DNA of 64,000 bases from contig JAVHZZ010000006.1 of the NCBI GenBank assembly GCA_036250195.1, forward strand, positions 186,619,850 through 186,683,849, read 5' to 3'. The notes under the pieces are model-generated. The model did no database searches. It was not told where the DNA came from and saw only the letters and a list, made by a program, of their open reading frames with translations. Positions 1-11,359 of the stretch are shown here, piece after piece (the first letter of the stretch is position 1; each line of letters begins with the position of its first letter). This DNA comes from Mixophyes australis (Eukaryota > Chordata > Amphibia > Anura > Limnodynastidae). Both the position numbers and the translations under genes were made by a program.

Positions 1-52
1 TATAGAGACCCCAGGTATAGAGAGGGAAGAGCATGTAAGAGACCCTATGGAT

Positions 53-345
53 CACTAGCGGATCCAGGGGGGGGGAACGATTGGGGCATTCGCCCTCCTA
101 GCAGGGGCTTGCTGTCTGCGGCTGCACACTGTGTGCAGATCCGTTCAGCAGAGACAGGCAAACAGAGACTCCTGCCTGGCTGATCTGATTGTGTTTTAAA
201 CAAAGTGGCCGGGCAGCATACTCTCCCTGCCTGTCTCTGCCGAACGGACCTGCACATAGTGTGCAGCCGCAGGCAGCCATAGCCCTCGAAAAGGGGACGG
301 AGACTAAATTGCCCTCCCTAAAATAATATTCTAGATCCGCCACTG
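53..345. mobile_element. hAT-type MITE
   Basis: Terminal inverted repeats CACTAGCGGATCCAG / CTAGATCCGCCACTG (two mismatches). Flanks CTATGGAT and CTATAGAT match at 7 of 8 bases, as expected of a hAT target duplication. The core is an imperfect palindrome around 103-290. A related copy in reverse orientation lies at 19555-19800. Confidence 0.75.
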
Positions 346-1496
346 CTATAGATAAGGTTGCTGAAGTAGTTTGTGACCCAGAAGGGAAGAGAGGACACTA
401 GAGAGGGTGCTATAGCCCTATAATAGGTGAGTGAAGAGACTGCAGAAGGACATTAGTGAGAGTGTTAGATTTACTAAACAAGGAGGGGGTGTCAGAGCCT
501 GCACATATCCAGTGGGTGTGAGAATTCCAGGAGGTTGTGAAAACACAGCGAGTATGTGTTGTAACCCAAGGGAGAAGGCCTCCGCAGAGGAGGGGTGATT
601 ACCTGTGCTGGGATGAGAAATGAGATGTATATATTAATTTCAGTGTTATTTGCTCAGGTACGGTGCTGGAGTGTAGATAAAAAGCTCAATGTACAGATTG
701 TCTGGTGCACACATCACTGAGACACACCTGTATACCAACACTTTAAATAGACTTTGTTGAAAAACCTTCATGTGTGGGGACGCTATGGTCATTTTTACCC
801 ATCAGCTAGCCATGGCTAGAGAATGAGGAGTACTGCCTATCCCGTGCACCTTAACAACACACACATTGACAAGGGGTTACATTGCTTTTGCTTTTATTGT
901 GTTTCATTTATCCCTTGACGAGTTCTACAACCTTCAGACAACTTTCATTTATTGGTTTATACATGCCCTCCTACAACTTTTACTAAAACATATTGCTTTA
1001 TCTTCCTTGCTCACTTTGTGTAATTATATCATTTAGGTCTAGCATATAACCCAAATCTGCTCAGTATAATACATTGTGTCCATGGCACAGATAAGAGCAG
1101 AGCTGTATCATATTCAAGGTCAACAGAAATATACAGCTCAGTCTGGTTCATTAAAAGGTCTTAGTGAAAGTATACAGATGGTAGACTGAAAGATAAAAAA
1201 ACCGCATGGAGTAAATTCTGCATGAATAAAAAAATTAAACAAAGAATACCAACTAATTAAAGTTGTTTGAAGGTTGACAACCCATTATCATTCATATCCT
1301 GGTGAATCAAGGATAATACATCAATAATAAGTTGCCAAAAATTTTCAGCTCCCAAACGAGGCAACCATGAATGATCCTTGGAGGTTCCTACTGCTCACTC
1401 CCCAACTCATTTCCCACCAATCTTCATCCACTGTTATCCCAATGCCTGACAAGAACAATGTGCTTTAAATAGACTGTTATCTGATGTTTGTAGGAC

Positions 1497-2218
1497 TGTC
1501 ACAGAATGTCTAGAAAGTCTTTCTATAGTAACATAATTAACGTTAGATAAATGACTAGGGAAAGCCCTAAAATAGCTCTAGTGTGTCTTTAAGAGAAGTG
1601 TGTCCCTCAGACTAAACGCAGTTAAAATCATGCGGGTGAGTGACTTACCAAAGAACCTATTATCTGTGGATTCCTGTAAGTTTCAGCCAATGAGTGCAGG
1701 AAGGGGTTGGGACTTATACACAGTTATAAGTCAGTGTGCAGAGGCTTCTGCCCTTCCTGCTTCCGGATTCCTCCCGCCCTCCCTACAATTGGTTACATAT
1801 CTTTGAACGGAGTTGTTGAGAGTAGGAGAACAGTGCAGTCTGTAACTGTGCATATGGTGCTTGGGTGATCTTGTCATAGGTCACTACCCCCCTGCTGTTA
1901 TGGTGTCATACCATGGTTGGTCCGTTTTGTTAGTAGGACCTTTGGGCCAGTTTTGTATGGTTTATACTGGCGGAGTTTATAGGGGGTGTAGTCTTGCCGT
2001 TGGACTTGATCTTAGCACCGGCCAATAGATAAGGTATGATCCTGGGTTGGTGGTAATATGGTCTGACCTTTCCACCTTATTGGTTTTGCGTTCCTGACTG
2101 CCCTGCTCTCGTCCGCCTTACAGTCCTATTAGTTTAAAAATAAATAAATACCGTCATTCATTCCAACTTTAATTTTGTGTCCGTGTCTTTATTTGGTCTG
2201 GAATAAAGGTTTTATCAC
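1497..2218 (+). mobile_element. Possible LTR-like segment
   Basis: Begins TGTCACAG and ends TTTATCACA, with AATAAA-type signals clustered near 2150 and 2200, as in an LTR. No matching flanking duplication was found, so the boundaries are tentative. Confidence 0.3.
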
Positions 2219-2528
2219 AGGTGTGTTATTTGGGAAAACTTCCCTGCTATGCATTTTAAAAGAAATGAGTTCAAAAGCCATTTAGTAACAATTTTTTAGT
2301 AACAAATTGTTGAAGTCACAAATATTCATGAGATTACAATCTATCAATAAACAGGAATCAATCTGAGGCACTTGTGATGTCATAAATTCCCAGGGAATTT
2401 GTAGGCTGAATTAGCACAAAGTGTATGTAAGCAACAAAAGAATTGAAACAACTATATGATGAGCCTAGTTTCACTGTATGTATCTACATCTGTGATGAAA
2501 GGTGTGATCTGTTGTACTTGTTACTTAC

Positions 2529-2657
2529 GTTTGTAGTAAGCAAACTGCAGGTAGTGGTACATGGTGGCCACAAACTTCTGAACAAAATATCCCCCAACAT
2601 TAGGAGTCAGGTTAGACTCACACTCCACTTTACACTCAAGGGAATCAGCTAGATGAT
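2529..2657 (-). CDS. P3H4: P3H4 coding exon 4
   Basis: Encodes [14 protein letters not shown], then [19 protein letters not shown] and LQFAYYK, very close to human SC65. The acceptor is CCTTTCAG and the donor AAAC|GTAAGT in phase 1. It was identified by reading the minus strand; it is too short to stand out as an open frame. Confidence 0.93.
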
Positions 2658-5600
2658 CTGAAAGGAGAACAATGTGGGGGAGGTTAAAATGCGTTAAGGT
2701 CGGAAGATGATGCCTAGATGATTATATGTACAAATCATAAAAGGAATGTCCACCTTCATTCAGTTTTGATTTACCGCCTTGTACAAGTGCTCTTCCAACT
2801 TTTGCTTAATGCATTGCTTAATTTAACTCTATTCTGTGCTGTTCAGTAAGGACTTTCTATTATCCAGGCAGAGATGGGGTTTTGTTTTTGTAATGCTTGG
2901 ATGGGGCACAGCACTGTTTTCTGGATACAACTGCTTTCACAGCACAGAATGTGATTTATTAAAGCACAGCATGTATGTCCAGATGATACAAGGCTCTGCT
3001 GAAGTGCACAGAAGAAAAACAGACCATTTAAGTAATGTACTTAGTATAAACCTTGCACAGATAAAAGTTAATTCTTCATGTATGCTAGAACATGAGTGGC
3101 AGATTTCTTGCTCAGTCAAGTTAAAAATGGCATAAACTGTATGTAATATAGTGTAAATCACACGCTGCAAACCAACAGCAACCCCAATGGCCACTTTTTA
3201 AATGAGAGTGGTACTATACTTGGCTGGCTTTACTACAGAGATAACATATGAACGTATCATCTCCCAGACACTTAACAGTAACACGGCCAATTGAATACCC
3301 CCCATAGACACTGATAGTGGCAACACAAATATTGAGGGTACTTAAGACCCACACTGCTGACATCTATGCATGGAAGTACCATGTTTTATGCTGCTCAAAG
3401 AGACATTATAAATAAACCATTATCTGATATAATGCCATTTTAATATCTAAAAACAGACATTGCCAAGGATATGATTTAAAGCAGACATGTCCGACTGTTA
3501 TCCTTGAGGTCCAGACACAGGCCTGGATTTCAGGGAATGAAAAAGCCCTTTGTGTAATAGTTTAATTAGCTGGTAATTGTCCAATTGCCTATATTTCAAA
3601 ATCCCTGAATAAAAGATCTTTCGTGGATTTTTCTTACCTGCGACTGCTGGGTAGAAGTCTTTGAACTCCCTCATCTCATAGACTCCCTCACAACTGGTCA
3701 GACAGCTGTTGTATGCTTTGTAATACAGTGGTAAAGCCTGCTCCATCTCCTCGATGCTGTGTCTGAAGTCTCCAGCATTGTAGGACTTTACTGCTTTCAC
3801 AAAAATTCCCTGTAGAGAGTTACAACTTCCATTAAGCATGTGATTACTAGAGGAAACTGACAGATTCACCGAAGATGAGGTGATCAGAGTGTTCTATTAC
3901 ACTACTGAGTAATACAGACTCTGAGGCTCATATCATTCTATGTACACACACATTTTACACTAATTACGTAAAAACTACTACAATTATATATTTGGCAAAG
4001 GATTTTGAGACAAGGAAATAAATGTCATTTTGCAATGTGTTAAGGTAGGGCTTCCAAATTTTTAAAATAAAAACAGGGACACCTCCTGATCCTTCGCTTT
4101 CCTCCTCGGCTGTCATGTTGGCGGCGGTCCTGCGCTTGCGCAGACCATCTCACCTGTTCTCCCATTGCTTGTACTTTCCTGACATCCCTTTATAAGGCTC
4201 CTTCCCTCACCTATCAGGGCTGGTTCTTCTTGTCTACCTCGGGACCGGAAGCAGCTCTCTCTCCTCTGCATGGTGGATCATCATCCGCTACCTATCCAGT
4301 GTACTGCTGCTGATCTCTGCTTACCTCTTCCACTCGTTAATGGTAATTGCTGTGGATCGTTACCCGCTACCTATCCAGTGTGCTGCCACTGATCTCCGTT
4401 TCCCTGTTCCACTCGTTAGTGGTAATTGCTGTGGATCATCACCCGCTACCTATCCAGTGTACTGCTGCTGATCTCTGCTTACCTGTTCCACTCATTAGTG
4501 GTAATTGCTGTGGATCATCACCCACTACCTATCCAGTGTGCTGCCACTGATCTCCGTTTCCCTGTTCCACTCGTTAGTGGTAATTGCTGTGGATCATCAC
4601 CCGCTACATATCCAGTGTACTGCCACTGATCTCCTCTTACCCGTTCCACTCGTTAGTGGTAATTGCTGTGGATCGTCACCCGCTACCTATCCAGTGTAGT
4701 ACCACTGATCTCTGCTTACCTGTTCCACTCATTAGTGGTAATTGCTGTGGATCATCACCCGCTACCTATCCAGTGTACTGCTGCTGATCTCCTCTTACCT
4801 GTTCCACTCGTTAGTGGTAATTGCTGTGGATCAGCACCTGCTACCTATCCAGTGTAGTACCGCTGATCTCTGCTTACCCGTTCCACTCGTTAGTGGTAAT
4901 TGCTGTGGATCATCACCCACTACCTATCCAGTGTACTGCTGCTGATCTCCTCTTACCTGTTCCACTCATTAGTGGTAATTGCTGTGGATCAGCACCCGCT
5001 ACCTATCCAGTGTAGTACCGCTGATCTCTGCTTACCTGTTCCACTCGTTAGTGGTAATTGCTGTGGATCATCACCCACTACCTATCCAGTGTACTGCTGC
5101 TGATCTCCTCTTACCTGTTCCACTCATTAGTGGTAATTGCTGTGGATCATCACCCACTACCTATCCAGTGTACTGCTGCTGATCTCCTCTTACCTGTTCC
5201 ACTCATTAGTGGTAATTGCTGTGGATCAGCACCCGCTACCTATCCAGTGTAGTACCGCTGATCTCTGCTTACCTGTTCCACTCGTTAGTGGTAATTGCTG
5301 TGGATCATCACCCACTACCTATCCAGTGTACTGCTGCTGATCTCCTCTTACCTGTTCCACTCATTAGTGGTAATTGCTGTGGATCAGCACCCGCTACCTA
5401 TCCAGTGTAGTACCGCTGATCTCTGCTTACCTGTTCCACTCGTTAGTGGTAATTGCTGTGGATCATCACCCACTACCTATCCAGTGTACTGTCACTGATC
5501 TCTGCTTACCTGCTCCACTTGTAACTGCCGTGGATCATCGCTCTCTTCTCTCTAGTGTGCTGCCGCAGATCGTTATTCATCTGTTCCACTTGTTAGTGGT

Positions 5601-8600
5601 TCTGTCGCAGATTCCTGCTCTCTACTTCTCCAAGTATATTGCTTCCCAGCATCATCTCATCCTGCCCCTAGTACTACTTGGGGATTACCCTCATCTCTCG
5701 TGCCAGATCTCTATCATGTCTCACTGGGAACTTCCCTGAAGGGCCGCGACCTGCAGAGTGGAAGCTGCAAAGCCCAAATTCCCTTGCGGAGATCCCTGGT
5801 GAAAACCTTCCGCTCTGTTAGACTGCGCGCCTCTGGGTGGAGTCTAGCCAATCCCAGTCGAGACCATCAGGATCTCACTCATCCGACCGGATTCCTGACA
5901 GCCATTTACAGATGCATACACATACCCATGGCCTGTCATAACCTTTAACCTAGCCATTTTACTTGCTCCTTGCCTGGATTTGGTTTCTGTTGTTCTTGCC
6001 GCCTAGATTATGCCTTATTGGGTTTGATTTATACAGACTCAGTCTTACCTTAGCTGCCTGTAGTCTTGGCCTTGGACTGTCTCTGACCTCATTCCACACA
6101 CCTACCATGACCATAGCCCATCTCCAGAGTTATATGTAAACTAATGCATTTGTACAAAGTAACCACCTTCCAACTTTCATGAGCTTCGTCTTGATGGTAG
6201 CCCCGCAGCAAAGCCACAGTTCCCTTCTAGGTAATGAGAACCTCCCAGATGCCCATTAGGTGCCATTAGGGATGGGTTCTCTTCATAGCAAGCCTTGTGG
6301 ATACATTACATCAGTGTGCCAGTGAGGGTGCCGCTTTTTAATACATTGCGTCTCTTTGAGTATTTTAATAAACTACACAATCAGATTTACATTTTTTCAG
6401 TTTGCCTCGATTTTGCTTCAGAGAAATATAAATTGCAGCGTAGCAGCATAGCAGCGTAGCAGCATAGCAGCGTGCTTACCAGATGAATTATCTGTCATAC
6501 AACTTGCCTCATATGGTTGAGCCTCCAGATCTATAAGGAATTCATCAACTTCCATCAAGGTTTTGTAGTAATTCATGTATCGTACTGTCATCTCGTGGCT
6601 GGGATTCTTCTGTAAATATGTGTGGGCTGCAGACACTGCCTTTTCCAGCGCATTGGTCTAGAAGACAGGGCAGTATTCAAATACATTACTAATATTGTGC
6701 AAGTCTATACACTATAGGGTCTCTGAGACCAGGGGGTATATTTACTAAACTGCAGTTTTAAAAAAGTGGAGATTTTGCCTAGAGCAACCAATCAGATTCT
6801 AGCTGTCATTTTGCAGAATGTACTAAACAAATGACAGCTAGAATCTGATTGGTTGCTATAGGCAACATCTCCACTTTTTCAAACCTGCAGTTTAGTAAAT
6901 ATACCCCCGATCTTTGACCATACATGGTTATTCAAAAAAGATGGATTCTGTATTAGATAAAAATGGGTAGGTACCTAAGTATTAGAGAGCACCTGGCCAC
7001 GTGTTACAAAAGCTTAAGGTTAAAGTGAAACGCTTTATAAATGGCAGTACTGTGGGGAATCTATAAAGATATGACGGAGGGTGACCAAGGCCAGCAGTTG
7101 TAATAGAGTAACATCGATTGTCAAGGGCTGTCCAGCCTCAGTAAATTAAGGTTCTTACAATGTATTACATTTTTCCAGTTAACCATGACAAAATTTGTAC
7201 TTTAACTCAAAGGGGGGTATTCAATTGTTAGCGAGATTCCCGGAAAACGAGCACTCGAAAAATATTAGCGTTAATACGGTAATTACTCGCTGAATTTCAT
7301 CTTGCAGATGAAATTCAGCGAGTAAACTACCGTATTAACGGTATTTACACGCATATTACCGTATTAACGCTAATATTTTTCGAGCGCTCGTTTTTCCGGG
7401 GATCTTGCTAACAATTGAATACCCCCCAAAGAAGCTGGATTAGAAGCACACTGTAATATACAACATCGTAATGGTAAATCAAACTGAATGTTAGATCCCT
7501 ATTGCTCTTTGCACACTTCCAAAACTGGATCATAGTGCTTGGATTATTCACAACAGGACAGACTATATGACATATATACATATTTATCATCATCATCATC
7601 TATTTATATAGCGCCACTAATTCTGCAGCGCTGTACAGAGAACTCACTCACATCAGTCCCTGCCCCATTGGAGCTTACAGTCTAAATTCCCTAACACACA
7701 CAGACCAAGAGAATCTAAGGTCAATTTAATTGACAGCATTGTGGTTTAGTGGTTAGTACTTCTGCCTTACAGCACTGGGGTCATGAGTTCAATTCCCAAC
7801 CATGGCCTTATCTGTAAGGAGTTTGTATGTTCTCCCTGTGTTTGCGTGGGTTTCCTCTGGGTGCTCCGGTTTCCTCCCACACTCCAAAAACATACTGGTA
7901 GGTTTATTGGCTGCTAACAAATTGACCCTAGTCTGTGTCTGTGTTAGGGAATTTAGACTGTAAGCCCCAATGGGGCAGGGACTGATGTGAGTGAGTTCTC
8001 TGTACAGCGCTGCGGAATTAGTGGCGCTATATAAATGGTGATGATGATGATAGCAACCAATTAACCTATCAGTATGTTTTTGGACTGACTGTGGGAGGAA
8101 ACCGGAGCACCTGGAGGAAACCCACGCAAACATGGGGAGAACATATAAACTCCACACAAAAGTATGAGGTGTGGTGACGATTAGGTGGGACATTAGACTA
8201 ACTTAGAATTTAATACTGGTTTTGAATGAAGCATGAACAGTGAGTATAATGCTGCATATTTAAAGGACCAATAAACCTACAATACTTTGCTATGTCAAAC
8301 AACGGGCTGGAAGCCTGCAGTGCAAAGGAAAAAGATCTCCCCCTACCATACCATAACAACTTTATCTGAAATAACTGTAGTTGTCATAAACTTCACATAC
8401 ACATTTAGTTTTAGTACACCTTTAAATAAGCAAACACAGGCTGAAATATACAGCCCAGACGTTGTTTTATGTAGAATAGCACAGGGTTCTGCATCTGTGA
8501 ATCATACAGCAGTCAGTGCCTATGGGATACAAATGAACACTTCAGGCAGCGTCAGTGCATATCTGGAGACGTGGCAGTCCCCGACCTCTGCTGTGAAATG

Positions 8601-11311
8601 TGAACTGCAGATCGTGAATACACCAAATTACACAAGTTACTGGCAGTCATCACAGATTCCCTGTCCTGCCAAGATATGCCATTGATGCCTTAAAAAGTTT
8701 TACAATTATCCTAAAACTTCTAGGAGCAAAACACGGATTTAGACAAATAGATATATAACATAATACGAGGATATTTGTTCAATAAAGAAAAAAAAACGAA
8801 TGTAACGCACAGAATTAGTTTGCATAAAATGCTGGTTTGTTGCATCTAAATAAATTGCTGCTACGTTATTAAAATGATGCTACTCTGCAGTATTCAAATT
8901 AAAGTCTTTTATTATATGTAGAACAAACCTGACACTAAAAACAAAGGTAAAAGTGAAAATAGAATATTCATTATAACACAAATTGGCACACACTTAATAG
9001 AAGATAAGCCTCTATACTGTCTAAGACTTTATACACATTATACACATAAACCTAGAAATACAACGTTAGCCAAATGTGTAGACAAAACCTTGTACTTTGT
9101 TTTTGCTGTAATATAGCCAGGGCCGGATTAAGGGAATGGAGGCTCCTGGGCTAAGGGGGCCTCCATTCCCCTGTGAGGGCCCCCCCCCCGTGATCCGAGC
9201 CGCCCCCCCCCGGCGCGATGTACGCTCTTTACTGAGGAGATCTCGTAAGAGTGAGACTCACGAGATCTCCTCAGTAAGGAGACTACAGCGCGCCGGAGAA
9301 GGACCGCAGTGAAAGTGCTCAGCAGCACTGATCGCGCAGGGGGCGCACCCGCCCCCGACCGATCAATACTGCTGCTGAGCACTTTCAAGGGCCCCCTGGA
9401 TGCCATAGGCCCCTGGGCTGTAGCCCAGTTAGCCCTATGGTTAATCCGGCCCTGCATGTATATACACTCAAAATGAATGCGCATGTGTGCAAGGATTACG
9501 GCTGGGTACAGACTACAGGGTTTTCAGCCAATGATCGGGCCAAATCACACAATAAACAACCGTTCGGCCAGATATCGCATTAATGTATAGGCCCAAGGGG
9601 GACCGTCTATAGCAGTGTTGGCTAACCTGTGACACTCCAGGTGTTGTGAAACTACAAGTTCCAGCATACCCTTCCAGCAATAAGCTGCTATATATTGGCA
9701 AAGCATGCTGGGACTTGTAGTTTCACAACACCTGGAGTGTCATAGGTTAGCCAACACTGGTCTATAGTTCTAAAGTTCATTGTATCATTTGATTTGATTT
9801 TATAAATGGACTAGAAATCTCGTTCAACGATGTTGTTTCAATTCTGCAGTGTGTGCACTCATGCCTGGCAGTGTCCATAGATCTCTATGGAGTGTGCAGA
9901 GTCACAATCTTTTCAGCCGATGATTATGACAAATGAAGAGCACAGATGTGAAGGTAAAACGTGTATAGTGTGTACACATGAATCAGCATGCTGATCGGGA
10001 CTATTTTTTTTTCATTCACTCGTTGGTAAAATCGTTAACTATATCGCATGGGGAGAACTTTTCTGTAGTGTGTACCCAGCCAAAGACTGGAATGAGCAAC
10101 CTGAATCCCTTTATCTGTTGTAGGACTACATCAACCACCATCTGTCAGGGCATGCTAGTATTTGGAAGAGCTGGAATACTGCCTGATCCCTAAGTCTGGT
10201 CTAAGATGACTGTGTATGTGCACACACTGGTGTGCTTTACAAAACATCTGCCTGGCAGGGAATGCTGGTATTTGTAGTTCCACATCCACTGGAGGGCTAA
10301 AGATCATCCAATAACGGGCAAAGATGCCAAGACAACTACAAAGTATTCAATTTATACAAAACCTTGGTAGTAAACTAAGCAATAGTTACCTAAAGCCAAC
10401 TTAAAATTGTACATTTTGCGCTAAAATGTATGGTTTCAGCCAATGATTACCTGTTTGACTTACCTGCCATCTAGGACCAGATTATTATTATATGATTGCT
10501 TTAAAGAGCAATGAAAAGCCACTATTTGACATTAGTATATATCAAAGGCGGTGTATTACATACATCCCAGTTGTCGCAAATTAGGTGGGACAGTCCCAAT
10601 TTGAAGGCTTTGTTCCACCATCCAGATCGGGCAACTTTGTCCCGATCGGTGGGAAAGTTGAAAGAGATTCTGTCCACTGCTGCTCTGCGTGGTATATATG
10701 ACATTTTATAACTATAGTTGAGGCATCCCTTGTGTGGGTCAAACCAATATGTGGCCTAAAACTTTATTAATAACTAATAATAATCTAATTAATATCATGA
10801 TCATCATCATCAACATTTATTTATAAGCCACAGCAAATTCCGTAGCGCTTTACATTGATGTACCATGATGCACCAGTTCTTAAATTGGCTGGCTAGACTT
10901 TCATGAATATTGGTTCTGCCCATATAATCGCTGCCTCCATTGCTTGTAGACATACTTGCCAACTTTTAGAACTTCTTGTCTGCGAGATCCCGAAAGGGAG
11001 GTCATGTGGTAAGTGCAGAAGGGAGCGTGGTGACACTACTGCATCACTGTGGCCCGCCCCCGGCTGTTTAATGTCATGATTCAAGACATTGCACAGCAGG
11101 GGGTGGGCCTGAATACACAAATCATGTCATTAAGCCCCGCCTCCACAAGGGATCTGGGAGTCTGGGAAGATACCCTAAAATTCGGGAGCATCACGGACAT
11201 ACCGGGAGAGTATTCTTGTAGGTCAGGTCCACCTTAACTGTGGAACTACAGTTGAAGTTGTTTATTTTTCCTCCGGATAACCAGGTTATATGACAGCCAT
11301 AAAGGAATACT

Positions 11312-11359
<48 letters not shown>

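Noticed and set aside
2836..3135. 99-codon plus-strand frame
   Set aside because: Lies antisense in P3H4 intron 3 with no domain or splice support.
4347..5739. Series of near-identical 64-121 codon frames
   Set aside because: One per 79-bp satellite monomer; spacing exactly equals the repeat period.
8287..8685. 132-codon plus-strand frame in P3H4 intron 1
   Set aside because: No recognisable domain, start context or flanking splice sites; plausible chance frame.
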